NCBI RefSeq assembly: GCF_020085105.1
Contig: NC_058051.1
Location: 25,329,455 to 25,393,454 of the forward strand
Origin: Siniperca chuatsi
Taxonomy: Eukaryota; Chordata; Actinopteri; Centrarchiformes; Sinipercidae
Direction: 5' to 3'
Length of the DNA: 64,000 bases
The notes below the pieces were generated by a model. That model was not told the DNA's origin. It saw only the letters and a list, made by a program, of their open reading frames with translations, and made no database searches. Of this stretch, positions 13,056 through 24,963 are shown one piece after another (position 1 is the first letter of the stretch; every line of letters starts with the position of its first letter). A program made the position numbers and the translations under genes.

Positions 13056-16000
13056 TCAGCGTCGGCTGGGACCATGCGGGTAGTTGGCAGAGAGAAATAC
13101 AATGCTGTGCAAAAGCAGTGACACCTCTGAGGCTGCAAAGAATTAAACAAAAGAGGCATAAAAATATTAAATTTTAGAGTAGACAGACATGTCAATAAGA
13201 AGGATTTAAGGAATAGTTCAACATTTTGGCAGAGAGATGAGAAGATTGATTCCACTGATTTCACGCATCGCAGTCTGTTTACAGGTCTTTAATACTACTG
13301 CATAAGTGTGTCACTTGAGTCAGCATTGGATGGGTCTGAAGACAACAAATGCATTGTGGGTAATGTAGGTGCCAGGTTTTGACAGAGAAGAAGAATGCAT
13401 GGAATAAAAAAGACGATATTGCTGGTTCCGCTGCATCGATTTTTATCCTTTTTTATAAACTGTCCATTGTGAGTCTGACAATTTAGTATAAAGATTAGAA
13501 ATAGGGGGAAACAGCTAGCCTAGCTCTGTCAGTAGGTAACTGTGCAAATCAGTCAAATCAATTTGCACATAATCCCAGTAAAACCGCCGTTGTGTCGTTT
13601 TTACACTTTTTGTACAGATTAAACAAATAAGATAAGTTTCTGAGTTTTAGAGGTGTTGGTAGACTGCATTTGTTACCGTCAGACAGAACCAGGCTAGCTG
13701 TTTTCCTCTTTCTTTAAGCTAAGCTAATAAGCCACTGGCTGTAGCTTCATATTTACCGTACTGACATTAGAGGGGTACCAATCTTCTCATCTAAGTCTTG
13801 GCAAGAAAGCCAATAAGCATACTTCCCAAAATTGTATCTATTCCTTTAAATATTAGACAAAACAGACATGTCAACAGGATACGGTTGAAGTCACAATTAC
13901 AAAAACATCCAAATGAAAATACCTTTCAAAGAGGAGGACACCTGAAGCCACTGGGATAACCACTCATGGCACTGGTTAATGCCAAGACTATTAGAATTGA
14001 GGCCTCTTACATAACAAGCCTGAAAAAGAGAAAAATATCATGTATTTATAACGCAGCTTACAGAGGAATACACAGTGTTCATCACATTAATCCTGTTTGG
14101 TCAGTGAAAATGAAATTCACCAAGTCGTGCAGAGTGACTGACCTGCCTGACTTCAGAGTCACTCAGCTGGTGAGGGCCCAACCTGCTGAGGGCCCGGTCC
14201 AGCTGGAGCAGCTCCAGGGCATGGCTGTTTAGCCGCCGGCCAATCAGGAAACCTGGGAGGCGAGGCGTCAGGAAGAGCAGGGGGCTGATGTGTCTCTGAT
14301 TGGACATGAAGACAGACAGAAAATATTTTCTAGTGGTGTTCAGGTTCAGCAAGCCTTTTGCATTTCATGACAGACTGACGACTGAGTTTGTTAGTGAAGA
14401 GTGGAAGGGTTTTACTGACCATTTGATCCACGCTCATCCTCTTTATACCCAGAGGGGGTCCAGAAAACAGGCTCCGAACGGCAAGGATTTCAGACACTTT
14501 AGGGTTTTCTCCACTTTGCACCTGAAAATGCACAGAAAGTCAGTTTATCCCGCTTTTAATGGAGTTTAACAATTTATACCAGACTATTAGTCACGGGTAA
14601 ATAGATTTAGAATATAGGTGTGAAAATGCAGTTTCATACAGTATTTCAGCGTCATCAAGAGTGGTCTCTGCAATGTTGTCTTTACACTGGAGATTCAACA
14701 TGGTGAAGAACAATCAGAACTGGGTTGCACCAGCTATTTGTAAATCCATCACTACGTTTGTGCGTCAAGTTCTTAGTAACTGCTTGCTAGGTTCAAACTG
14801 GTTTGTAGAACATCTTAGCTAGTAAGGGCTTTATTAACGTGTAAAATAAAAGGTTGCTAGGAAACATCTGTAGTGCCATCCAATCAAAAACAATCACCAG
14901 TGTAAACAGGAAGTCACTTTAGCATCACAGGCTGTAACATAACATCCAAATATAACAGTTTTAAGGGCTAAATGACATTCCTTTGTAAATGTAGGAACAA
15001 CTTTGTTTTATTTATAGATGCAATTATTGTTTGTCATTTATATATGACCAATGTTATTTGGCCATTTAGTCTTATGTTATTGGCTTAACGTTTTGTAATT
15101 TGAGGTATATTGTGTGTTTTTGTGAAATATAACGTAAAAGCTATAGTTATTAGTTACTTTTCAGATCAAGATATAACATAAAAACATATGATAATCTTGT
15201 AAAATATATACCTCTTATAAAAAAAGCAGTGTCTGGTTGGGGCCATTTGTCACGTTTTACTTTGTTTTACAAAGGAAAATGTAAATGCACGTCCTCAAGA
15301 ACAATAGTTTACAATATATCCATTACATTACAAAGTTGACAGTTGCATTTTGTGCATCTTAGGAATTGGTTTGCCCGCGATTACACTCGTTTACCACTAG
15401 TCATGTTCTAATGTGCGTACATTTTCAAGCACAAAAAGAAATTGATAAATTGGATCCTATGCATAGAAAGGCTTAATAAATGAGGCCCCTGGTGTCTTTT
15501 AGGTAATTTTTAATTGTTTGTTATTTATATCAGTCACCTTATGAAAAGTGAATGCATCAATGTATGCTCTATAATTATGTTCAAGCACCTTTGCAATAGA
15601 AGAGTGCAATTTACAGCTGGTATTACTAGAACAGATGGCCAATATGTGTGAAAGGAGAAGATACAACCTATTCTGCATCTGTTCTGCACCCTGTCACATA
15701 TTTTGCAAACAGATATTTCCTCCTATCACAAAACATTTCTGATGCATTCACTTACTTTAGCACACAGGTCCTTAAGACGACTCTGTAGCTGACTGTCTTT
15801 GACCTGGCGGCTCGCATACTCGAGCCCTTTGAGTACTGGCCAGTGGTGCCGGGCCCTGAGGGAATGGTACACTGCCCGAAACTCTACCTGCTGCCTGGGA
15901 GTCCAGAAATGAGGAATCAGGAGCTGGCGGGGGAAAAAGTACCTGGCAGTGAACAGTAGGGGATTGTAGCAGAGAGAGGAGAGACACATTGAGGATGGGA

Positions 16001-18006
16001 AAATGTGAATCAACAGGGACAGGACTGGAAGGAAGATCCAATACAATGTAGGACACAATGTAGTAATCAGAGGGACATAAGATAGCATTCCTATCAATCA
16101 TTTCAGAATGCTTTGCTGAATATGAATCAAAGGGTGCAAACTGAAATTAAAAGATGGTTATATAATCCCATAATTTGAACTCTGTAGGGCACTTTGGTCA
16201 GCATTTGTTTTTAAATGTGCTCTATAAAGAAATTGACTTATGTCAAAGTAACTCACATCAAGACAAAAACCAGGTAGTTGGCAAAGGGAGGGATGGATAT
16301 CACCACCAGCGGAAGGGCCTTGAACAGGTCTCTGCGAAACTGTGAAATAAATGTAAAGTAAGTAAAGCTACTACGAGCTCATATAAATTACAGACCTGAA
16401 ATTAAACAACAGCAAGGTATTAAATGAAAATACTGCTCACCCATAAGGATATCACTTACAGAACACAATTCTGATGCTCCTACTGTGAAATCTGCATCGG
16501 ATTTAATCTGATTCAACCAATAATGAACAAACCTGCAGTGATTCAAGAGAATTGTCTGTAGATTATGTTCCTATTCTGAAGATGCACTGCTCAGTCCTGC
16601 ATTTAAACACATGTATTGGAAGTGCTAGTGTCTGGACAAATCCTCATTTCCCATAAAGGTTGTTGCTTTGTCACTAAAAGATACATTTTTTCAGTATGTT
16701 ACTTATAGCATTTGTATGCCTAATTTAAGTATGGACATTTAATCTTTTCTATTTTCCATTTTCAAATTGCCATTTTACAATATTCCTTTGTCATTTCTGT
16801 CTCATTTTTCTCTTTAACACTTATTTATAGCCTGATTATCCTGAGTACTAAAAAACAATAGCATTTTTGCCATTTTCTCTTTTAATTTTCCATTTTTAAT
16901 TTCTGGGTAAAATTAGCCTCCATAGAACTGGACTGCAGATGTTGCATTTACATACATGGTATGACTAGTGCACAAAGACGCCCAAAAGGGACATTTCTGC
17001 ATGTTCCCACCTCCCCAATGTCAATCCACATGTGTACGCTTTCTCCTTTGCTTTACTAGACAGAATTAACATGTGTAAAGTAATTTGGTATAGGTCTTTT
17101 AATGGCTTTATCAGCTTCCACTGTGAAAACTCAACCCCTTGGCTGTAAAATCTTTAAGGTTAATTTATTTGTCATTTTACAACACAGGGTTGCATAATGA
17201 AATGTGAGTTGTAGCCCCTTCACGCTACACACACACACATAGAACATATATACAGATATTTAGTACAGTACTCACATTTACACCTTTAAGGATAGATTCA
17301 GAGTTGCATCTTAATACAGTACTCACATTTACATATGTACAGTGCACTGAAAGAATTATTGGTCACTGTAACCTTTTCTCCTTAATACTGGACGTGAAGC
17401 GATCCCTTCTTAGCACAACTCCAATGTAAGAGATGGGTCAAAATCCACAGTCCTCGTTCCATACAGAAATGTATTCCAAAGTTCAGCCGAAGCTAATATA
17501 AGGCTTCAGCAGGTATCTTCCAAGGTTGAAATTTGACTTGAAAAAATGTGAACCTATCCTTTAAAGCAAAAAGAGACATGACCACATGACCAGTGTTAAC
17601 TGCAGTGAACACAATAGGAGACGCTGCCAGTCTCCCTTGAAGTGAGGTTGTTTGATCGTTTTATTTCAAACTTGAATAGCCTGCTTAGAGTGTTTTGGAA
17701 AAGTGTAAAAAAACATGATCAATAATCTAAAGTGTTTCTACCCACCCAATCATCTCACTGTGTCTTAAAAAAAATCAAATATCACAATTTTTGACTCATT
17801 ATCTGGTTATATGCGACAATATTTTAGATATGACTTTTGGTGGTGTCTTACAACAGCTAGACTAGGTGTGGTCGTTATGGTGATATGATATAGCCAATAT
17901 GACGGCCAAACAGATAGAGGCATTAATTTAATTTCACTCAGCTATAGCCACACAAATAAGTTAAGAGGATTACCTCCTAGCTCTAATGTGTGTCAGATAC
18001 CCTGTT

Positions 18007-18059
<53 letters not shown>

Positions 18060-19431
18060 AGTGTGGTGACGCACATTCAGTAAGGGGACCCCACCTGTCT
18101 GAGTTTCTCCATCTCCCTGTAGGACAAATCCTGGAACTGTACTCCCTCAGAGAACATCTTTGTTTTTATCCTCCGCACATCTTTGGCATCTTTGAACAGT
18201 AGCTTGAATCCTGAAATGATTCAATGATTAAAAACGTATGTTTATAATGATAAGTATGTGGATGGAAATGGGCTGCATTTATATAACGCTTTGTAACCTT
18301 GGGACAAAACCCTTTACAATATGCCTCTCGTTCAACATTCACACTCACACACTGATGGCGGTGTAGCTACCATGCAAGGTGCTGGCCTGGCCATGACTTG
18401 TGAACAGGAGGAGCCGGGAATCGAACCACCATACTACTCCATAAGTGCTCCATATGTACAGTATCTTTGGATATAGTATGAAGAACATGATAACTTGTTT
18501 TATGTTTGAAACTTGGACTCCAACCCTAAATATATATAAAGAGAGTGAACTTAAAATTTGACATTGCGCTCATGTTTCTAAAGTTAAATCCATTCAGATT
18601 CCATTTAAGGCTTCACTGCAACAATTTTGTACTTCATTTACTGTTAAAAAACCTGTAGCTATACAACCGACAGCAAAAAGAATCAGTGTGCAGCTTTATA
18701 AATCTCTAACACAACCCCAAACATTTACAAAACAGTATATAACGTTAGCAATACAGGATTGAAGACCTCAGAGGTGAGTTAACAGTGGGCATACCTTCCA
18801 TAAAAGTGTGGTAGAGCTGAAAAAAGCGAGGAAATCGCCTTTTGAGGAAACCTTCATATTTGCTATTTACACTCTGGAGCCTGGAGGCTACATATCGACC
18901 AATACCTCGTCTAACGTTGGAGGATGAGTAGTGTCTACATAGGGGCAACCTGTAAAGAAGAAGAGGTAAACATGAATAACTCCTCCTAAGAGCATCTATC
19001 AGGAATTAAGGGAAAAAGGATTAAAATCACCTATGTACCTCCATTCCCTGGTGTTTGGATATATTCAAGACAAAATTAACTTGGTAGTTTTATCTTGGAC
19101 GTGTACCAATGACAGTACAACGTGCCATAATTTAAATATAGAGGACAACACCCTTTACATCATGGCTTATCTGTATAAATGTCTCCTATCCAACATAAAC
19201 GGCCGGTAAAGGCGTATCCAGACATGCAGCTAGCTTAGCAAAGGCTCAAGTGACACGCGAGTAAAACAAAGTGACAAATCGTGGACGAATGAGCCATAAT
19301 AAGTTTTAGACATACCTAGACTGACAGGACACATAGGGAGAATAAAGACCATTTGTTATCCTGTTTGTCCTGAGACCACACAGTCGGATCAAAGACAAAC
19401 GGCTGCACAAGCTCGAACAGGACAGCGCCAT
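13056..19431 (-). CDS. letmd1: LETM1 domain-containing protein 1
   Basis: Nine coding exons on the minus strand join in frame to 361 residues (human LETMD1 has 360): 19316-19431, 18795-18949, 18095-18210, 16257-16339, 15756-15942, 14420-14521, 14143-14295, 13923-14019 and 13056-13132. All borders are GT-AG. The N-terminus (MALSCSSLCSRLSLIR) is basic, serine-rich and without acidic residues, as in a mitochondrial presequence. Residues about 39-110 hold the conserved GFLKRRFPRFFQLYHTFMEG block. A single hydrophobic segment (about 138-157, LPLVVISIPPFANYLVFVLM) precedes FFPRQLLIPHFW. The LETM1-type ribosome-binding-like domain fills the rest, ending HSIVFLSANYPHGPSRR. LETMD1 is a mitochondrial inner-membrane protein linked to respiratory function and brown-fat thermogenesis in mammals; its molecular role is not settled. 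The last exon is only 77 bases, after an intron holding a foldback repeat. The gene is divergent from gtsf1 and convergent with cd63. Confidence 0.93.
13205..13850. mobile_element. Foldback/MITE element in the last letmd1 intron
   Basis: The ends TTTAAGGAATAGTTCAACAT and (reverse complement) TTTAAAGGAATAGATACAAT are inverted repeats, and the subterminal GATGAGAAGATTG is also shared between arms. Internal blocks (AGAGGTGTTGGTAG, CAGGCTAGCTGTTTTCCTC, TAAGCTAAGCTAA) recur at 24300-24572 and 44997-45606. There is no coding capacity. Confidence 0.75.
17284..17565. mobile_element. TTTAAAGGATAGGTTCA-ended MITE in letmd1 intron 3
   Basis: Left end TTTAAGGATAGATTCA; right end, read in reverse, TTTAAAGGATAGGTTCACAT followed by TTTTTCAAGTC. 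The same ends bound the element at 61136-61719. Confidence 0.6.
18010..18056. repeat. (TG)n microsatellite beside letmd1 exon 3
   Basis: About 23 uninterrupted TG units on the plus strand. In the letmd1 transcript this is a CA repeat starting about 38 bases after the 5' splice site at 18094. Confidence 0.95.
18265..18440 (+). repeat. Interspersed repeat fragment (GCATTTATATAACGCTTT type)
   Basis: Contains GCATTTATATAACGCTTTG, a CATTCACACTCACACACTG block, CTACCATGCAAGGTGCTG and GGGAATCGAACCACC, in the order seen in a common fish interspersed repeat. It lies in letmd1 intron 2. The class is not certain. Confidence 0.55.
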
Positions 19432-21697
19432 GTTTGACAGGTCCGGTGTAGTTACCGTAATGACGCGCAGATACGGCAAGGCCAAAAAGCCGTGAAGTTA
19501 CCGTAATAACGATAATACCACACAGATTTAAAATAAAGACAATACATAACTAAAAAATAATTAACAAATAAATTAATGATGATCATAATAATATTAATAA
19601 TATAAATTATGATAATAACACTAATAATCATTATCACAACCAGTGTATATTGGAGAAGCTGCTCATTTTCAGCAGAAGATAATAACTAAAGTATGGGCAC
19701 TGCACAGGAAGATAAATATTGCAATGTTAACCATCAGCGTATATATCAATAATATAAAACTGATTCTGCTTAATGAGTACTTTTACATTGTTGTTACCGT
19801 CAGTAAATTTTGTGGTATTGTTACTTTTACTTGAGTAAATGATCTGTATACTTCTTCCACCAACTGCACAAAACACAGGAAATGTGTTTGCTTATTTATG
19901 CGATTTTATTTATGTTATTTCACACCTTCAGATATTTTTCCCGCCCATGTATAACTAATTCAAAGGTAAATGTGAGCTAAAGTAACGACTTTTAGGGTTC
20001 ATTTGGATGTAGTTTTAGTTATTTCACAGGATTTTAATTCAAACTTGTAAGCAGAGGATGGTTGTTTTGGTTTGAACAGGAAGTCTAGGGATTTCGAGCG
20101 AAGTTAGTGGAAGTTAGCCAAAAGAACTGAGGGGCGGAGTTATCGAAATCTACATTGGGGAATCTGCTAGAAAATACATCATGGGAAGTACGCAATCTTG
20201 TATTTAATTACTTAAGAGTAACAGGAATGATAGAGAGTATTTTAGTTGTTGTTGTTGTTTTTCCTGCCAATCTACCGCTCGATACTCCAGTCCCGTAGGT
20301 GGCGGTAATGCGCCTGTAAGCCGGTTTGCTAACCGCCTTTAAAATTAAACGAAGAAGAAGTTATCGAAATCTACATTGTTGGAATCTGCTAGAAAATACA
20401 TGGAAAGTACGTAAGTACTTCTAATTAAGAGTAACAGGAATGATAGAGAGTATTCAGTTGTTTTTTTCTACCAGTCTACCGCTCCATACTCCAGTCCCGT
20501 AGGTGGCGGTAATGCGCCTGTAAGCTGGTTTGCTAACCGCCTTTAAAATTAAACGAAGAAGAAGTTATCGCACGCTTTCGCTGATCACGCGCAGGAAGAA
20601 GACAAGAAAAAGGTCCATTAAATGTTATTTTTTGTGGTAACACTTTTTTTTTTTTTTTTTTTAACAGACTGTATATAAAGTACTTGCTAAACACTTCATA
20701 AGACTTTAGTCTTTCAAATATGTTATTTAGCTTTGTTCTCTTAGCTAATCTGAAATATGCGCGTTTTATTAACTAGGCGTTTTGCCAAGTTTTTGCTAGC
20801 AAACTTTTCTGAACTCACGGTTTTAGGGGCAATGTTTGACTATTAGCTAATTATAGTTCAACTGATGTTTCCAGAAAATCTGCTCATTTTGCTAGACGTA
20901 AAAAGCCTTAAAATATAGTTGCAATTTAAACGCAATTATTGGTCCTAATACCATCCAGGGGAACATTGGACCGCATGCTGCACTGCTGTAAGCGGCTGGT
21001 TGGAAACTGCAAACCTGGGCTGCGGTGTTTGAGAGTAAAACTATAAAATGTGGTGCTTAAGTCATTCAGAAGTTTAATTAAAGCCGGTGGCGGTGACAAT
21101 TTTTTATTTTATTTTTTTTGCCACGACATATATTTGGCTTCCAGTTGCAGGCACGTTTCTGCTGAATCTAACTTCAGATCGCTTTCAGGCGGCTAATACT
21201 TTCAGGCTAGAAAACACTCTAGTAGATTGATTTCTTATGAGGCGTTTTTGGTATAACATTCATAACAAACCTACATCAGCAATCAAACACACTTTCATGT
21301 GTGTAATGATTAATTTCTTCCACTACACTAGCATTTACTCTCGTCTTGTTTTTATTTTCTATCTAACTTTTTTAAATGTATTTTAAAGGCTTTTTATGTT
21401 TCATGTAAAGCACTTTGAATTGCTTTGTTGTTGAAATGTGCCATACAAATAAAATTTCAAGTGATAGGTAATTTGGCACACGTGTTGGGTTACCTGCACA
21501 GCTGGACAGAATCCTGATGGGTTGCCATGGTTCTGCAGCTTTTGAATGCTACATGTGCATCTAGTTACCTGTCATTATTTGTTGCTATCTTTTGTCTACA
21601 TTGTTTTTTTTGGTGTGTCATTCCAGGCTAGCTTGAATTTTATCCCTGACCCTCCCCGTTGGCCAGTTTGTGTGTCTTCCGTTAATCCCAGCTAGAG
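19432..21697. promoter_or_regulatory. Shared 5' region of divergent letmd1 and gtsf1
   Basis: The letmd1 start codon (19431, minus) and the gtsf1 start codon (21698, plus) face away from each other across 2.27 kb. Close to letmd1, GTTACCGTAA occurs twice, at 19451-19460 and 19497-19506. The middle holds a duplicated unit (20139-20570) and a poly-T run. Before gtsf1, an acceptor TTCCAG at 21621-21626 suggests that the first coding exon begins at 21627 after an untranslated exon, which I cannot place; GATCACGCGCAGGAAGAAG at about 20581 is one possible site. A (TTACTTTTACTTGAGTAAA...) repeat tail lies near 19824-19866. Confidence 0.5.
20139..20570 (+). repeat. Tandem duplication (about 221- and 204-bp units)
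   Basis: Unit 1 (20139-20360) and unit 2 (20360-20564) both start GTTATCGAAATCTACATTG and end AAATTAAACGAAGAAGAAG. A third start, GTTATCG, follows at 20564. Each unit contains CCCGTAGGTGGCGGTAATGC (near 20293 and 20498) followed by GGTTTGCTAACCGCC. Unit 2 has small deletions relative to unit 1. Confidence 0.9.
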
Positions 21698-24600
21698 ATG
21701 GCGACCACCATCAGATTTGGAAGCACAAGTGGCCCGTGCAAGACTGCTGCAGCTGAGAGAGCGCAGCTGGCAGAGGAAACTGGTAATACTAAAGATATTC
21801 TTCATTTTCAGCAGCTTAACTTTTCTTTTGTTTTAGTAAATATTAATGGGTGAAATGTATTAATTTGTTCTTCTGACTATAAAGATGAAAAAGGAAACTG
21901 TGACCCAGACAAACTTCTGCAGTGCCCTTTTGACAAGAACCACCAGATCCGGGTCTGCCGCTTCCCTTACCATCTTATAAAGTGCAGGAAGGTGAGTTGA
22001 GCGCTTGTTTATTGCAACTAACACTAGCAGGTATGGAAACAAGATTGTAGATTTACATTGAAGTAGAGTGCAGGGACATGTGTATCATGTACAGTGGTGT
22101 GAAAAAGTGTTTGCCCCCTTCCTGATTTCTTACGTTTTTGCATGTTTGTCACACTTAAATGTTTCAGATCATCAAAGTACACAAACACAAGTAAACACAA
22201 AATGCAGTTTTTAAATGAAAGTTATTATTAAGGGAAAACAAAAAAATAGTCATTGTCCCCACTTGTTAAAACATAACTGTGGTTTATCACACCTGAGTTC
22301 AATTTCTCTAGCCACACCCAGGCCTGATTACTGCCACACCTGTTCTCAATCAAGAAATCACTTAAATAGGACCTGCCTGACAAAGTGAAGTAGACCTGAA
22401 TCCTATTGAGATGCTGTGGCATGACCTTAAAAAGGCAGTTCATGCTCAAACCCTTCAATATGGCTGAATTACAACAATTCTGCAAAGATGAGTAGGCCAA
22501 AATTCCTCCACAGCGCTGTAAAAGACTCATTGCAAGTTGCAGTTGTTGCTGCTAAGGGTGGCCCAACCAGTTATTAAGTTTAGCGGGCAATCACTATTTC
22601 ACACAGGGCCATGTAGGTTTGGATTTTGTTTTCCCTTAATAATAACAACCTTCATTTAAAAACTGCATTTTGTGCTTACTTGTGTTATCTTTGACTAATA
22701 TTTAAATTTGTTTGATCTGAAACATTTAAGTGTGACAAACATGCAAAAAAAGAAATCAGGAAGGGGGCAAACACTTTTTCACACCACTGTATAGTTAAAC
22801 TGCAAATTTCTTTCTCTCATAGCAGCATTTTTTTACACTCAGTTGCCAGTTTATTAAGTAACATTACACCTAGTTAAAACAGCAGCCCTGGAATAACTCC
22901 TGCCTTCTAATATTTCATCCACATCATGCATATCAATGAGGGAAGGCTAAATAACAAACACCTCTCAGTATAATGCAATACAGTTAAACAGCACCACATA
23001 CTATAGCCTCCAAAATGACCATAAAGAAAAACTGAACATTATAATCTTCATGAAGGTCGGATTTATTGTTGTATTAGACTGCACTAGGTTTAGCTAGATG
23101 TACATGAGAAATGGGCAACTGGGTGTATGTCTGGTATATTTTATGCCTGCTGTTCATAGCTGTTTATCATATTTAGAGTTCATTTTTGCCCTTGAAAACA
23201 GTGGTTGACAAAATAAATATCACCACAAGGTTAATTTAGTAGCTGTTCTGGAGCGTTCAATCATATCACACGATTTTCATCTGCTGATGGAGTTTGCCTA
23301 GTTGTCAACGAATTGCAGCTGGTCAAATCAAAAGTTTTCTGAGCACTTTAAGGACTTTTTGTCCGTGTTGGCTTAAAAGTTCAGATTGAAAGTTCATTCT
23401 TGTACTTAGAAACAGCAGAAGAAGTTAATTATGATGTTTATCTCAATATTACAAATAATGTCTCAATATTACATAGTAAATACAGTATATCCTTGGTGTT
23501 TGTTTTGACTTGTGTACTTGTTTGGACAAAATTATAATTACCAATAAAAATAAATTTAATTTATTTTTCTGCCATGAAAGCAACCCGTACAGAGTTTTCT
23601 CCAGAGGGTGTGATTTTTGGTACCAACAGTCAGTCAGTACTGTAATTCCGTTGGTCCAATATCTTTTGAGGCGCACACTAAAAAGAGATAATTACATCAC
23701 TGCAGTTCCTCCAACGGCCACAAAGACAGTTGTGGGGGAAACTTCTGTTGCTTTTTGCTGTCAGTCCCATCTGTGACTTGTGCGCCCTGTAAGTTACTCT
23801 GTGACGCCGCCTGCACTCTGCACGTTAGTTAGTCCGTGTCGTGATTCGATTCACAGTAACATACAGAGTGCTGAGGTTACAGGACGACCCGTTGCTGAGT
23901 TTTCAGTCTGGTTATTTGCCATCATCACACTCTAAGTTTAACTGGTACTTAACTTAAGTTAACTTATCTCTCACTGATGTAGAATCATCCACAACTGGCC
24001 AGTGAGCTAAAAACCTGCCCTTTTAATGCTCGCCACCTGGTTCCCAAGCATGAGCTGATGCGCCATACTGAAACCTGTGAGGACAGACAATCGGTGGACA
24101 CTGAAGACGGTAAGATTATCACTTGATTGTCTTTGTTTACCCTACAGTCAACATGTGCTTACAGTGTTTCTGAGTTGAGTTATGCTCTGTTTACAGGTGG
24201 AAGCACAAATGGACATTGTAAATGGCAAGTCCCAGTCAGTACTTGGGTAAACCCAAACACATCTGAGGACTGGGACAAAGGTATTATTAATAACCACAAC
24301 TTGTTATTTTTACACTTTGATTTTTGTGCGGATTGAACAAATGAGATATAACGTGTTAATTAGTGAGCTTTAGAGGTGTTTGTAGGCTGATTTTGGTACC
24401 TTTGGGCAGAGCTAGGCTAGCTATTTCTCCTGTTTTCCAGTCTTTATGCTATGCTATGCTAAGCTAACCATCTCCTGCTGCATATTTAGTGTACAGCCAG
24501 TAGAGTGGTATTGATCTTCTCATTTAACTCTCAGCAAGAAAGTTAAGTGTATTTCTCGAAATGTCCTAACTAAGTAACAATCAGTGCTTGCGTCTGAAAC

Positions 24601-24963
24601 ATTCAATCAAACAGTATCTGAAGTAATATTCTCACAATATTCTTTTTCTCCCCTTGTGTACTCTGAACCAAATTTTGAACACATTGATTTTCAGTGCAGT
24701 GGCTGTAAGGGTAACAGAGCGCTTTGTCTTGCAGAGGCTGATGATACTGCTGCTCCATTTGTGTGGGGTGTAAACACAGCCTTGGATCAAAAGTAAGTGG
24801 TCTGCTCCGTCAGTCTGCCTCAGCTCTTAGCATGCATTTATGCACATCTTTGTTCTTTAACTGTTGTTTTGTCTTGTTTCTCTGCAGACTGGAGATGAAG
24901 CCCATTATCAATCTTGGTCCAAGTTTTAGACCACCTAATACCCTCCCATGGTCTGGGATATAA
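21698..24963 (+). CDS. gtsf1: Gametocyte-specific factor 1 (CHHC zinc finger, piRNA pathway)
   Basis: Six coding exons join in frame to 178 residues: 21698-21782, 21885-21991, 23983-24109, 24197-24280, 24735-24792 and 24888-24963, all with GT-AG introns. Two U11-48K-type CHHC zinc fingers are clear. The first uses C42, H48, H58 and C62 (core [20 protein letters not shown]). The second uses C76, H82, H92 and C96 (core [20 protein letters not shown]). The C-terminal third is acidic and holds several tryptophans (W in CKWQVP, TWVN, DWDK, FVWG, PWSG); in the family such residues contact PIWI proteins. GTSF1 binds PIWI-piRNA complexes and stimulates their slicing, silencing transposons in germ cells. 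Length is slightly above human GTSF1 (167). The chosen ATG follows an acceptor and is the first in frame. Intron 2 carries a Tc1-like element and intron 4 a foldback repeat. Confidence 0.95.
22092..22789 (+). mobile_element. Non-autonomous Tc1/mariner element in gtsf1 intron 2
   Basis: The inverted ends CAGTGGTGTGAAAAAGTGTT run inward for about 150-185 bases with few differences, and TA lies on both sides (22090-22091 and 22790-22791), the Tc1/mariner target duplication. The interior keeps a broken piece of transposase C-terminus from 22393 ([20 protein letters not shown]), which includes the usual DxNPIExxW block, then stop codons. Most of the transposase is deleted, so the copy cannot move by itself. 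The similarity of the two ends suggests recent activity. Confidence 0.9.
24300..24572 (+). mobile_element. Partial foldback repeat in gtsf1 intron 4
   Basis: Shares TTTTTACACTTTG, GCTTTAGAGGTGTTTGTAGG, GCTAGGCTAGCTATTTCTCC and the closing GATCTTCTCATTTAACTCTC with 13205-13850 and 44997-45606, but lacks the left terminal repeat. Confidence 0.65.

Noticed and set aside
22228-22530. 100-codon minus-strand ORF in gtsf1 intron 2
   Set aside because: It is the reverse shadow of the Tc1-like element; the meaningful transposase remnant is on the plus strand and is broken.
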